NCBI RefSeq assembly: GCF_018143015.1
Contig: NC_054756.1
Coordinates: 21,633,298-21,697,297, forward strand
Direction of reading: 5' to 3'
DNA length: 64,000 bases
Origin: Lytechinus variegatus
Lineage: Eukaryota > Echinodermata > Echinoidea > Temnopleuroida > Toxopneustidae
Positions 32,124 to 44,005 of the stretch are shown piece by piece; position 1 is the stretch's first letter; each line of letters starts with the position of its first letter. Both the position numbers and the translations under genes were made by a program. The notes under the pieces are model-generated. The model was not told the origin of the DNA. It ran no database searches and was given only the letters and a program-made list of their open reading frames with translations.

Positions 32124-32970
32124 GGGAAGGCGGGGTAAGTTTAGCATAGGGGCTTGTTGAGCCACACCCCCAGGCCAATAATGAATGAATCAGACATTGT
32201 GGTGGTGTCATGCATAACCCCACCACATTGTTTTCAACTTTGAAACAAAAAATACTTTTTAGAGGGAAAAATACAATTTTCAGCCAAAAAAGTAAAAAAA
32301 AGGGTGTGAAATAGATAAGTGCTTTTAACCCACACACGTTTTGAATATAATAAAGAAATAAAAACAATATTGTTAGTCCAGGTATGGATTCTCATTCTTG
32401 TCATAGACTCTTACACGATGGATGCATAAGAAATGTGCTGATGTGAAAATATTGCATCAAGTTCGGACTGGGGTAATTTGAGCCAGCCCACATTGGGCAA
32501 GTTGGCCCATGGGAATTATCATGGTATGGTATAATAAAAAAACAACAACGACAAAAACGTTTAAAAGCCATTGATATGCAGGCAGAAAGGAGCAAATTCA
32601 CATGAGAGTTTTTTATTTTTTATTTTTAGAGGATTTTAGTATTTATAGAGCATTAGGAAGTGAAAAGGCTTTAAATAAAAAAAATGACATGCTGGTTCTT
32701 CCCGCATACATTTTGTACATATTTTTTGTGGCTCAACTTGCCCCAGAAGGTGGCACAACTTAACCAAAAGATGGGGCAAGTTGAGCCATTTGACATCGTT
32801 TTTTTAAAGGTCACAATGACTTTCAGTGTGGGGGGTAGAAAGTTATATATAGTTGAAAACATTTCACAACAATCAAATTTAAAGACAAGTAATTAATACT
32901 ACAATATCATTAGTCACATCAATTCTAACATGCAAAATGCAAAAAATGTCACAACTTACCCCGCCTTCCC
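32124..32970. mobile_element. Non-autonomous TIR element, GGGAAGGCGGGG ends
   Basis: GGGAAGGCGGGGTAAGTT at the left end is inverted exactly at the right end (AACTTACCCCGCCTTCCC). Internally, variants of GGGGCAAGTTGAGCC recur in both orientations (about 32150, 32485-32500, 32730-32790), so the element is built of repeated copies of its own terminal word. No transposase in 847 bases. Flanks do not show a clear target-site duplication. Confidence 0.75.
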
Positions 32971-33590
32971 TTACATGGTCAAGCGCCTAACAGCTGCTTG
33001 GGTGGCTCTCTCTTTCTTCTGGCATTTCTGCTTTTTATTGTAGACTGATATCATTTTATTACCATGATTACTGCCAGATATGAGGAGACGTAACACTGAC
33101 ACTACTGGAGAAATTTGTAATCATATCTCCGACTCAGGTTTTTGCATTTTATGGAAGTTTATTTTGGATTCAATCTGCTTCTTGAAGTAGACCACAGCCT
33201 CTACATTGCCATGTTCTATAATACTAAACACAAGTGCCCTTTGTCGTTTTGGACAACAAAAGGAGGAACAATGATTTAGTTGATCCTTTTTTATGATGTT
33301 GGCAATTCTTAGTAACTAACAAGTTTGACAAAGAAAGTGGTCTTTTGAGACTTTGGTCTTTTAAATCCCAGGAATGGCATCTTAAGTGTCCCTTTGTCTG
33401 GGCAAAGTTCATTGGTAAAAGTACCCTATTATAGTAACACTGATTTCAACTTTCAACATTGTACTTTCGGGCGATATTCAGAAGAACCAGGGGCTTTCTC
33501 TTCATCAGAATACTTCTAACTCTGATGGGATTCCTTATACAGCTGCAGTCCCAATTACTCAGGATGCATCAAAAAAAAGAATTCAGTATG
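32971..33590. other. Intergenic, no gene recognised
   Basis: No coding or repeat signal that I can support. Confidence 0.4.
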
Positions 33591-33880
33591 AAAGGGGCGT
33601 GTTCAACAATATTCATTGTCGGGTTAGTGCTCCAATGTGGTCAACTATTAATTATCTTGGAATATCAACAAGACAACCAGTGCTGCCCCAATACGATCAC
33701 TTCTTTCATCAAGGAATCATCTACATGCTCTGCATTAAAAATTCGCCTCAAAACTTATTTATTTGCGCTTTATTATTGAGACAGTCTACATAACAGCTTT
33801 AATCATCTCCCTTTCTTTTAATCGCATATAGACGCCCATGGGCTTTGATATGCGCTATAAAAAAACTATTATTAAACAGT
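33590..33880 (+). repeat. LINE 3' end relic
   Basis: A plus-strand frame ends with LKIRLKTYLFALYY, the usual last line of CR1/L2 ORF2 proteins. It is followed about 80 bases later by GATATGCGCTATAAAAAAAC and TATTATTA, the typical 3' tail of such elements. The upstream part is too decayed to follow. Confidence 0.55.
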
Positions 33881-34419
33881 CAAGAAACTCTCATTAGTTA
33901 CACAGTACACAGTGGGGAGGAATCGGGGTTGCTGCCCCAGACATTTTTTAAAATTTATCTTTCTTAATGAAAATTTAATGACAATATGTGCTCGAATTCT
34001 TTTAGTTTTACTTTAGAAAATGCAAAAGCACTCCATGACAAGATCTGTCGCTTCACTCCCTTTCTTTCTTTGAGTTGGGCCTTCTCTGTGAAACCCTTAT
34101 TTTTTTTTATCCAGGTTCTGATTTGCAATCTCCAGGTAAATACGTAAACACATGATTTTCTGTACATCCTCTATCGTTGTAGGTCATCCAATAATGGTTC
34201 CTAATGCCGCCTTCAGACTATCTTTACTGACTAAAATAAAAATAGATGAAATAATATATTCAATGCACATCATTTGCAAAAAAGTATACCCTTCGACTTA
34301 GACATGTTAGAACAGTTTTTCATTTTTTGAAGTTGATCGGTTGAAAGGTTTTGGGCTGAAAAATGTTTAAAGTAGATAAAATGGTAGGTAATAGTTCATT
34401 GATCCGGTATGTCATTTCT
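33881..34419. other. 3' flank of the choline dehydrogenase gene
   Basis: No further gene recognised. It presumably includes the 3' untranslated region of the minus-strand gene. Confidence 0.4.
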
Positions 34420-36113
34420 CTATAGGGAAGGTCTCCAGACAGGAACATTCGACCTTTTAAGAGGAGTATTTCCAAGAATGATGTCAGCTACCTTCTCTGC
34501 AATCATTATAACAGGGGCATTCAGATTTCCACTCAAGTTACTAGGCATAATGGACGCGTCTACAACTCTAATATTCTCTAAGCCAAAGACACGGGTTTTG
34601 CTATCAACAACAGCCATAGGATCATCTTCAGAACCCATTTTGCAGGTACACGATGGATGATAATTTGTGGTTGCATTGGCACGGATAAAAGCATCGAGTT
34701 CATCATCACTCTTGGCAGATGATATCTCTTGCATTACACTTGCCCGGAATTCGTCAAAGGCTTTCTGGGAAACGACATCTTGCGCGATTTTGATAGCTTG
34801 ACGTAGGTCTCTGCGGTCAGTATCTGTGTGAAGATAGTTTGGGTCAATAATAGGGTGGTCCTTAGGATGAGAAGACCTGAGCTTGATGTATCCTCGACTG
34901 GTTTCTCTCAGGGTATTCACATGGATATTAAACCCACTCTCTCTTCTCCCCGATCCTTCCAAAAGAAATTGAATATTAGGGTGATTCGTCAAAGAGTGAC
35001 TTCTGAGAAAAGCACCAGCTTCAAGGTTGGTCGTAGCGGTAGGACCTGTCCCAAACATCAACCACTCCAGACTATCGGCTATCTTAGTAGGAAGATGAGA
35101 AAACGAATTTGTTTTTCCTGTACCATAATTTAAGACGACCTGCAGATGATCCTGAAGATTTTGTCCCACTCCAGGAAGATGACTGACCACAGTGATGCCC
35201 AGTAGCTTCAGCTCATCTGCATTGCCAATGCCAGAGAGCATAAGCAACTGCGGGGAATTGATTGACCCTCCAGATAAAATCACATCATGTGTCGCCACTG
35301 CGACTTCCTTAGTATTATTCTGGGTGTACTCAATGCCAACTGCCTTTGTTCCTTGAAACAGAATTCGATCAGCGAATGAGTTTGAGATAATGGTAAGATT
35401 ATTTCTCTTCAGGACGTCCCCAGATCGAAGGTATGCACTTGCAGCATCCCATCGAATCCCCTTGTGCACTGTCATATCAACATATCCAAAACCCTCCTGT
35501 TGATATCCATTCATGTCGGAAGTAAATGGATATCCGCATTCTTCTCCTGCTCTGATAAATGCATCGAAAATTGCACTCTTTGATTTACCTCTAGATACAT
35601 GAAGAGGACCATCACCTCCACGATAGTCATCTTCACCAAGTTCATGCCACTGTGATCGTTTGAAATATGGTAGACAATCTGAATATGACCAGCCTATGGC
35701 ACCCTCTCGTTCCCATCGGTCGTAATCGTCAGCATGACCCCTGGTATAGACCATTGAGTTAAGAACTGAAGAGCCACCAAGAACTTTACCCCTAGGCCAA
35801 TATACTTCTCTGTTGTTCATATACTTCTGAGGGATGGTGTGGTAATACCAATTAGAGGTCATGTCACTTCGATTGTAACGGAAAGCAGCTGGAATCCTAT
35901 TTCTCAAAGAAGTTCCTTCGATTCCCGCCTCGAGGAGTAGAACATTGTTGCTAGGTCGGGCAGAGAGGCGGTTTGCCAGAACACATCCTGCAGATCCTGC
36001 TCCGACGATGATGTGTGTGAATTCTTCACGATGGTAGTTTTCCGTCCTCTTCATGCTGATTGATCTCCATTGATGATGAGATGTACTCGTCAGAAGCTTC
36101 CGCGTGCATGGAG
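34420..36113 (-). CDS. Choline dehydrogenase-like GMC flavoenzyme, terminal coding exon
   Basis: Oxidises choline to betaine aldehyde with FAD, normally in mitochondria; this is the first step of glycine betaine synthesis, an osmolyte and methyl donor. Read from the open frame (572 codons from 36138), it shows the FAD-binding GAGSAG (residues 46-51), the GMC signature around GKVLGGSSVLNSMVYTRG, the second signature GGSINSPQLLMLSGIG, catalytic His494 in HPSCTCKMG, and Asn540 in GNLNAPVIMIAEK. The C-terminal 80 residues follow the choline dehydrogenase pattern closely. A strong acceptor (CTTTTTCATATCTTCAG) precedes codon 10, so the first nine residues of the frame are probably intron and a short upstream exon with the targeting peptide is missing from this model. 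Met29 is an alternative start. There is no intron in 1.7 kb, unlike vertebrate CHDH. Confidence 0.85.
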
Positions 36114-36138
36114 CTGAAGATATGAAAAAGAGATGCAA

Positions 36139-36920
36139 ATGTTTACTTAACTCTTATGATTTATACTTCTTCAATGAATTCATGTACTGGAAATTACATT
36201 TCCAATACGTTCCGTAGTTTATTGCGTGGAGTGTTGTAGTTCCATGACTTAATAAAGGCTATGGGTTGAAATCCGAGCCATGGCGCAATTTTCTTTGCGA
36301 TAAAGTAGATAAGATTAAATTCATCTATACCCGAATAAAATTCCAAGCAGTTCAAAAAATTGTTTCGGGGGGGGGGGGGGGGGAGTCAAGAGCTTTACTT
36401 TTGACATGATAACATTTAAAACCAGTGTTTAGCAAACTATATTGGATAAATAATGTGTTAATGTGAACAGAAGCATCAATGAAATATTACAAAGTGATCG
36501 TAGAAAGATGAAGAGGGGGGGGGGGGGAAGGAGGCAGGGAAGACGAAGAGGAAGTAAACGAAGAAGAAGAGGAGGAGGAAGAAGTACTGGAGCCTCTATT
36601 CATAAATATGCATGTTTTTTTTTTTGGCAGATTCCTTTTTTTATTTGAATTGTTCCAGCACAGAAATTCCCCGCTACTTGTTTTATGTGATATTCCTTTA
36701 TAGGAAGTATAGAAAGTTTTAAGTATGAACGGGCTAAGTTGTTGAGTATCATTGAGCATCAATATTGCAGTATTGTCTTTCCCATTCTTTTCTAGAGCAT
36801 CTTATTTCAGTTCACTTAGATTATCGTTTCCAGATGAATCTCAGGCGTATTATTATTATCATTTTTAAACAAGTGCACACCTAGTTACCAATAATGCATA
36901 TATAGCATTTACATTTCTTT
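36139..36920. other. Upstream of choline dehydrogenase, simple repeats
   Basis: Holds a 17-base G tract (about 36367-36383), a second G tract near 36516, and a purine-rich GAAGA/GGA stretch (36505-36590). No upstream exon could be identified. Confidence 0.45.
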
Positions 36921-36924
36921 GAAA

Positions 36925-37053
36925 GCAGGATAAAAAAGCATTGTAGATTAAATGCCTTGCTCACGGGCATAGGTCCCACGGCCTGGGGATCGAACCCCGG
37001 ATTTTCCATGTAAAGCCAGGCGCCTAAGATCGCTCGGCCACTGCACCTCCAGG
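36925..37053 (-). repeat. tRNA-derived SINE head (Leu/Ser-like)
   Basis: On the minus strand: GTGGCCGAGCGATCTTAGG (A-box region), GGCGCCTGG, then GGGGTTCGATCCCC (B box and T-arm stem). These are class II tRNA features, but the acceptor stem and anticodon arm do not pair as a functional tRNA. Read as a SINE or tRNA relic. Confidence 0.55.
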
Positions 37054-37379
37054 CGAGCTGCTCGATATTTTATTTTTTGCTGTCTATCTTTAAAACATTT
37101 TTTCACATTTCCCCCATACTTAATTTAAATATGACCGATGTGATGATATCCAAACATTGTAGACTCTATCATCGTCATATATACCTCCTACCCACACAAA
37201 ATGATGGGCAAAGTTTTTGCTGAAAAAAATATCAAGAGAATGCTTGTATTGTATGTGAATGATCATACAAACATATTATACATGTATAGGCTCAAAGTGT
37301 AGTGACAGTGCATAGGAATAATGCTTTCTATGAGAAAGAATGTAAATTTGATTATGTTTTCTAGTTAATCTAATATATA

Positions 37380-38153
37380 CACAGCAAAAAAAGTAAGTCC
37401 CCCTAAATCAAATAGCTGTTACTTTTGAACAGAACGATTTTGAAAAACGATTTTTCGTAGGTGTTTTTTACACTCATTACGCAATTCCTGGGGAAAATTA
37501 GATTGATCGGTTGAGTCATGCATGAGTAATCAAAGATTGAATTAAAACTGATGGATAATAAAAACAAGAGCAATTCACATTTGAAACTGAATCTGCCCCC
37601 ATTGTTTACTTTATTACCCCTCAAAATGAGTCTGTGACATTGAAAATGCCCTTTTTTCCACTTTGAGGAGGCTTGTGACAGATATTGATAGTTAGCAGTT
37701 GCATTTTTTCCATTAATGTAAAAAAGAGCTAATCACATTTCACATGTTCCTTCAAGCGTGAATGTTTAATCAAACGCATTTGAATAATTTGAGAATAGAT
37801 ATTTCAGATCATTTCAAAATGAAACCGTACTTGCTTCTAATATTTGAAATTGGCATTTGTTGTTTTTATTAAAAGTTCATTGATCCGTGAAACGACGACT
37901 TTTGTTTGAGATACTCTTCCCAAAAAATAAATGTCATCATATTCGATCATTTTTATCGATAGAAAGTTTTAAAAGATCCAATTAGAGCAAATTTTATCTT
38001 GTGTATATTCAACCGTGAAATTTAGCCGAAAAACTTGTATCGTCTTTTCGAAAGTACATTTTACTAGCCTTCTGACTATTTTTTCTCGATGAGAATGTAG
38101 AATTCGGAAATTATGGATGTTTGTTTAGGGTGGGGGCTTACTTTTTTGTTGTG
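37380..38153. mobile_element. TA-flanked MITE with CACAGCAAAAAAAGTAAG ends
   Basis: The left end TA|CACAGCAAAAAAAGTAAG and right end CTTACTTTTTTGTTGTG|TA are inverted repeats, with CCCCC/GGGGG extending them. TA target duplication points to the Tc1/mariner group. 774 bases, no transposase. Internal weak symmetry includes matching TTGAAAT and TTTTATCGAT words. Confidence 0.8.
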
Positions 38154-38165
38154 TATACATGCATA

Positions 38166-38638
38166 TGTGACCTGTCACCCAAAACCAACAATAAGTCGAC
38201 CAGAGTGAATATTGAGATTTTTATTCAGCTTGAGAATTCATTTCATAAGCTTTAAAATTATATATAATATGTTAAAATTGACCAACAATAACCATTGCAA
38301 GTACTTGATTGAATACAGAGGAAATTCAGCAAGAGCTTAAAAAATAGGTAAAAAAACAAGCTTTGAAATTTGGGGTTGACTCAATCATGAGATGTGCGTA
38401 CTGTGTAATATCAGTGAAACCTCCCAACAGTCCAAAAAAGTAGTGTCCAAGAAACTCTTGTATCTTTTCTTTTTTCAACTTCACGACTTAACTTTTTCAC
38501 AGTGTGAAGATAACAAAATTGCTCTTTCAGATAGGATATTTTTAATAATTCTTGGTTTTGGAGCCTAAATTACTATTTTGGCTATTTATATAGAACCTTA
38601 CCAGCGACCCTTTGTTGGTTTTGGGGCGGTAGGTAACA
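38166..38638. mobile_element. TA-flanked MITE with TGTGACCTGTCACCC ends
   Basis: The left end TA|TGTGACCTGTCACCCAAAAC pairs imperfectly with the right end GTTTTGGGGCGGTAGGTAAC-A|TA; both then continue CAACAAxxxGTCG. 473 bases, no coding capacity. It starts 12 bases after the previous MITE ends. Confidence 0.75.
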
Positions 38639-39240
38639 TATTGTATTTTGGGAGGCACTTGTTCATTCTCATCTAATTATAGCAAAGAAATAGGCCTACA
38701 AATATTTTTACACTGTGTGGAGCGTTTTGGTGAAGTGAATTAGTCCCGGACTTCAAAGTTTTCTTCGGTAAGATTTTAATCCACACTGTGCTGCACTCGA
38801 CTCGGGTAAGGTGAAATAATATGACACAAGTATCAAAACGCAGTTAAGTATATGCACATAGTAACTGCGCTATATAAATGGGAATATTATCATTATTATA
38901 TTGTTACAAACATTCCTATGAGTTCTAAACCTTGTTAATAATCCCAATGAGAATTCATACCTTTCAGTTGCTTTATTCCAGAACAGAGCAGACTCATGAT
39001 GTACCTTACAAATCTACAACGTCGGCAGCGTTCAATAATACTCTAATACAATGCGACGGCTAACTATATAATGTTCAAATTCCTTTACTTTTGCATAGGT
39101 TCATAAGCCCGAAATTTTTGGGAACTACGCTAGGTATCACGTTTCTGCACGGAACAATCAGAGGTCAAGGGGAACACTTCCGCTCCGGGGTTCACACGGG
39201 ATATTGATTCAAAATTCAAGTACAATGTACCTAAAGTGAA
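38639..39240. other. Intergenic with probable LINE tail at 38850-38895
   Basis: ACTGCGCTATATAAATGG followed by ATTATCATTATTAT is the usual 3' tail of CR1/L2 elements. Nothing else is recognised. Confidence 0.4.
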
Positions 39241-39244
39241 TCAA

Positions 39245-40190
39245 TGTCAGGGCCGTCATTAAAGGGGCGGGAGGGGGGGGGGGGGGTGCGGCAACCCTCT
39301 ACACTCACATCTCTCGACTTCGTAGGTAAATCTGAAAGCCAGTACAAGGAAAAAACAAATCAAACATCAATATTGCGCCCCTAGTTTTAACATCAATTTT
39401 GCGCCCCCCCCCCCTTGTTCGAACATTAATTTGTCGCTCCAAGTTTGTACATCAATTTGCCGCCCTCCCCCCATTTGAGCATCAGATCTGTGCACCCTAC
39501 TTCATACATCAATTTGGCGCACATCCCCTACTTCGAGCATTTACTTTGGCCCAGTAGTTCAAACATCACTTTCGCGCCCCTAGTTGAACTTCGAGTTGCC
39601 CCCCCCCGTAGTTCACACATCAATTTGGGGCCCCAAACGAACATCAATTTGGCGCCGCTATTTCGAAAATCAAATCGACGTCCCGGTCGGTCAACATCAA
39701 ATGCGCGCATTCCCTTTATCTGTCTCTTTTCCCATCTCCCTTTCCCTTTCTCTTTCCCCTTAATTCCTTTTCTCCACTTTCCTCTTTGTTTTCCTCCTCT
39801 CTTTCCTTCCCTCCTTTTTTTTCTTCGGAGTCGTTTAGTCCTCTGACCTTTTTTCTCTTTATTCTTCTTCTCTTCCTCCCCCTTTCCTCTCATTTTATTT
39901 TTTTTCTTTCCCCCTTTCTCTCTCATTTCTCTTCCTTTCACCCTCTTCCTCTCTCTTCCTTTTCTTCCCCCCTTTTCCTTACTCTTTACTCTAATTTTCT
40001 TTTTCTCCCTCTTTCGCTTTTCTCTCCTTCTCTTCTTTCTAAATTTTCTTCTCTCTTTTCTTCTTCCCCTTTTCCTCTCTCTCTCTCTCTCTCTTAGCGC
40101 GGGGGGGGGGGAGGCTCCCTCGGTCCTCGTGGATCCGCACCTGCTGCACCTCTCCCCTTATTGGCGAAAGCTGGATCCACCCCTGGTATT
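39245..40190. repeat. Composite repeat: G tract, ACATCAATTTGGCGCC minisatellite and pyrimidine tract
   Basis: Starts near a G14 tract. From about 39360 to 39690 come roughly ten degenerate units of 31-38 bases built on ACATCAATTTGGCGCCCC and TAGTTCGA. From about 39720 to 40095 one strand is almost pure C/T. The region ends with GGATCCGCACCTG and GGATCCACCCCTGG, resembling ends of the CAGAGGCGGATCC element family. The long Arg/Lys- and Ser/Phe-rich frames here are artefacts. Confidence 0.65.
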
Positions 40191-40560
40191 CTATCTTGAT
40201 ATTAGTTCATTAAATGTTCTTATTTCTTTTATGGAGACGAAATTTATATAATAAGCAATGCATTTCCATTTCATCTTCAAGTTTGTTTTCGAAGTACTTA
40301 TATATGTTGGCCTCGTCATCATGGTCAATCAAAAGTGGTGTACATTTATTTACATAAGTGAGAGAGGGGGGGGGGGGTAATTTTAAGCGCATGCACTTTG
40401 GAGTTTGCATTGTGCCCTTAGATTTTGGAAGAAGTGGGTGGACTGATATTTGCCCTTGACATGTTTGAGGGTGACATTTTTTGTTTTAATAGAAAACAAT
40501 ACATGTGAATAAAAGGACAAGATTGGTTTAAACAATTGTTTTGCGGTTGTCATTTTATTT
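40191..40560. other. Upstream of gene B
   Basis: AT-rich, with a G10 tract near 40368. Similarity to the gene A flank starts at about 40545. Confidence 0.4.
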
Positions 40561-40878
40561 TCATCTTATGGTGCCATCGAATAACTAGTTTCATGGAATT
40601 GTTTTGGATGGACAATGTATCGGTTTCGCTGCAATTTACAAGCAAAGACATCAAGGTTTGACATGTACTTGGTGTAAGAGTTTTTAAACAGCATAATCTG
40701 CATTGTTTTCCTTTACCTCTTTCTTTTAAATATTATTTTGGTATGCGGTGCGACTTTGCATTGGAAACGAATTACTACTCTAGATTGGAGAAAAGTGAAT
40801 GACAAACGAATTCTCCATAATGTTTGCACCAAAGTGACAAGTTTATCATCTATCGGCGATCAATGAGTGATCATTTTA

Positions 40879-41026
40879 ATGATGGTTAGCAAAGGAGATA
40901 CTACTATGTGCGGAATATTATCATTGTTTCAACTATTCATCATGTTCATACATTTAGCCTACAGTAGTGGAGACAATGTGACTGATTCTTCGCTTTCCAA
41001 TCAATTTTCAGAAAGACATGCTTTGG
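40879..41026 (+). CDS. Gene B exon 1: signal peptide
   Basis: Double ATG, then MCGILSLFQLFIMFIHLAYS as the hydrophobic core, SSGDN shared with gene A, an NVT glycosylation site, and a phase 1 donor G|GTAATG. Confidence 0.7.
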
Positions 41027-42480
41027 GTAATGTATTTGGGTAATCATTAAATGTATTTCTTGTTATGTTTTGGTTAGAAATTCGTAACCGACCGACATGA
41101 CTGAATTGTCCAAAACACTGCAAAAGATATATCGGATCAAAATCGTTTCCATTCTCCTCCTCATCATCGTCATCATCATCATTATGATCATCAGGAATGT
41201 ATACTTGAATTAAGTTACACGACTGAATGAACTTGATCATTTACCCAGTTATGTTTAATGATTAGCCATGTATTTTTATCAATTCCAAATCGGAATTTAT
41301 TGCTTCAATGAAGTTATATTTGATGAACGTGGACATAATATCATTCGATTCACCTTATTTGTCTGTGTAATCTTGCATTATTTTATATTGTTTTATGCAT
41401 ATTATTACTTAATATATATAGTTATTGTTTCACTTAAATTTCTAATTTTAATAGCGCCTCCAACTAATTAATTACTTTTTTCAGTGGTTTTTATTTACAA
41501 ATTTTATACGATTTCAAATTTATATCTATATTTCCGATGTGATAGCTCATTTTCATGTTATAATTTTTGTAAGTATATCTATTTATTTTTGTTACCAAGT
41601 ATTGCCTAGATGATGACACAGAATTTGATATATTTGCACGACTATTGATGTTATTTGTTTAAATCGTGATTCTGTTTTCAGAATTGATGAAAAATATTAT
41701 TTTGCTGATCTTTTGTACCTGAACAATATATTCTAATAAATAAATAATGAATCATTAGGCATGATCATCATCATTATCATCATCATCATTACATTTATCA
41801 TCATCATACATTAATCAGATCATCATAATCATAAGTAATAAACACGAGAATTCGGCAGCACTATTTCTGAAAATATACAAAATTTTATAACGAAATAAAC
41901 TGAGCTCGCTTTACAAAGTACACACCCACAAAGTCATTTTAGAAAAATTACAGTAATCATTTTTTACCATTCGTACTGCCAAAAACGTAACAAGTGTGTT
42001 AAGGCCGGGGCCCCGTCTTACAAAGATGTATGATTGATCCAATCGATCGTAACTCTATCATAATCCATCAGTGTGATATTTTTTTCTACAGGAAATTTGC
42101 ACAATGCCCTTTGTAAACAAAAAAGAAGCGCAGTGAATTTTCAAGAAAACAATGAATGTGAATGCATGAATATACATTACATCATAGCTTAAAGCCACTG
42201 ACGGTCAATAGAAATATATAATCATTAGTAGGCATACCAGTCATAAGAAAACTTACCTGTCCTCTAAAATAATGGTTGGTCAAGTGATTGATTTAATAAT
42301 ATATTATAATCGGGATAATAATATAGGAGCGCATGGAGCATCTAACATGGTGGCCCGTATGGTGGATATATGCGCTATATAGATGCCTATTATCACTTAA
42401 TTTTAGATAATCATTTATGTATAGATCCATACCCCATTTTCTAAACGTACATATCTTGACTATTTGCCTTTTTTCTCCAG
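41027..42480. other. Gene B intron 1 (1.45 kb)
   Basis: Noncoding. It aligns in blocks with the ends of gene A intron 1 (13.0 kb), but lacks the SINE, the LINE block and the 12128-13290 element. Contains ATC/ATT-rich microsatellites near 41160 and 41770. Confidence 0.65.
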
Positions 42481-42759
42481 ATGGTGACTATTTGGGTTGC
42501 TACCCCCAAACTTGCTTTGTCGTACTGTATCACCCAACCCTCTCCGAGGTAACGCCAGATTCGTGCACAGCAACGTGTAAAGAATATGGTTACTTGATTG
42601 GTGCGGTCTTCAACAGAACAGAATGCTCTTGCTTTTGTGAGTTGCTGAATGCATGTCAAAGGGAGAGGCTGAAAGACATTTATTGTGGCCTACCATGCAG
42701 CGGTGCAAATCATTTCAATATACTATGCGGTGGCTATAAAGGGGCGTCTGTATATTATG
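42481..42759 (+). CDS. Gene B exon 2: WSC domain
   Basis: 93 codons, phase 1 in and out, after TTTTTCTCCAG and before GTAAGC. DGDYLGCYPQTC, GYLIGAVFNRTEC, CGLPCSG and LCGGYKGASVYYG follow the WSC pattern and gene A closely. All cysteines of the module are kept. Confidence 0.8.
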
Positions 42760-42962
42760 GTAAGCCATCTCCGTTGCATATTAAAAAAAATAAATGTTTT
42801 AAATATTTTATACAACGGTGTTTTATGAGCACCAAGAAACGGCGCTAACAGTCTACCAGATCCGACGCCACATAATTTTGGAGCGATTTAAGAACAATTA
42901 ATTAGCATGAATATTTTTAATACACGGAATACGGTGGGGGGGGGCAGTGTGATTCCTTAAGA

Positions 42963-43218
42963 CAGAGGCGGATCCGAGGAGGAGGGCCATGCCTTATCAT
43001 GCCTGTGCCCTCCCCTTTTTAGAGTCAAAGTCAATATGTAAATATGTCGTTCATACAAAAGTGTGCCCCCCTTTGAGAGTCACATGGAATATTTTTAATG
43101 GGAATATGTCGTTCATAGACAAGTGCTTTTTTTTGGGGGGGGGCTTATCAAGTTTTACTCTGGTCAAAATTGCTCAGGGGATTGTGCCCCGCTTTCGAAA
43201 ATCCTGGATTCGCCCCTG
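42963..43218. mobile_element. 256-bp TIR element in gene B intron 2
   Basis: Ends CAGAGGCGGATCC and GGATTCGCCCCTG are inverted. Internal GTGCCCCCC-type and GAGTCA words repeat. The same terminal word family bounds the 12.5-kb composite in gene A. No coding capacity. Confidence 0.65.
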
Positions 43219-43326
43219 CTGCAAGACATTTGCCAACATGAAATATGATTAGGCTAATATTTGCTAGCAAAATGGAGATGATATAGCGTACTGTTTTACA
43301 ATTTTCCATAACATTCTATTTTTCAG

Positions 43327-43398
43327 TTATTCATTCGGGGAATGCTTCGAATATCAAATGCAGAAAAAATAATACAGCCAAGCCGAAGGGAGACAAAG
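43327..43398 (+). CDS. Gene B exon 3: extracellular linker
   Basis: 24 codons, phase 1 at both ends, after CTATTTTTCAG and before GTATGG. Encodes VIHSGNASNIKC and ends GDK, matching gene A exon 3 including the NAS glycosylation site. Confidence 0.7.
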
Positions 43399-43844
43399 GT
43401 ATGGATGTTCTAAAAGGTTGTCTTATGTGAATCGAATTTTCCGTACAAATTACATGTAAAGGGTACAGCTGAATAAACACATATCAGTTTGATTAAAGAG
43501 AGGAACGGCTGCAAATCACTCAAGGAACTATCAAAACGCCACGGAAATCAGAATATAAAACGAATTTTGGCATTTATATATTCCAGCTGCGTGATTAGTG
43601 CTCAAATGCAGCTAGCATTACAATCATAGTGTTCTCGGAATGATCAGCAGGTCGATCCCTACATTTTGTTGCTGCCACTACATTGTTAGTATAGTTATCA
43701 GTATCACCGTCGCCATTATCATCATAATGTATAATACAATAAAAAAATATTGATTACTTTTATTATATCGCCTATAACTGTGGTGCCTGCAGTTGGCAGG
43801 TGATTCCTATTCTACTCACTTGACAATTGTTCATCCATCTACAG

Positions 43845-44005
43845 GTCTATCTTCGACAGACTCTCCGCGCCCTTTGGCGCACATCGCTATTGCAGTGTCC
43901 ATTGCCGCAGCCTTCTTCCTTACCATCAATATTGTCATGATTGTGGCGGTGTTAGGCGTACTGATATATCGTCGAAGAAGAAATAGGATCCCCATACCAA
44001 CATGA
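43845..44005 (+). CDS. Gene B exon 4: transmembrane helix and shortened tail
   Basis: Acceptor CATCTACAG|GTCT in phase 1, or the later CGACAG|ACTC, which is in frame too. Helix about IAIAVSIAAAFFLTINIVMI through VLGVLIY, then RRRRNRIPIPT and a stop. The stop follows a 1-base deletion relative to gene A. Confidence 0.6.

Noticed and set aside
36114-36138. First nine codons of the long dehydrogenase frame (MHLFFISSA)
   Set aside because: They coincide with a polypyrimidine tract and an AG acceptor, so they are more likely intron than protein.
36925-37053. A functional tRNA-Leu or tRNA-Ser gene
   Set aside because: A and B boxes are present but the full cloverleaf does not pair; read as a SINE head or relic.
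39445-40097. Long frames on both strands (133, 137 and 103 codons)
   Set aside because: They are translations of a minisatellite and a C/T tract, with low complexity and no domain.
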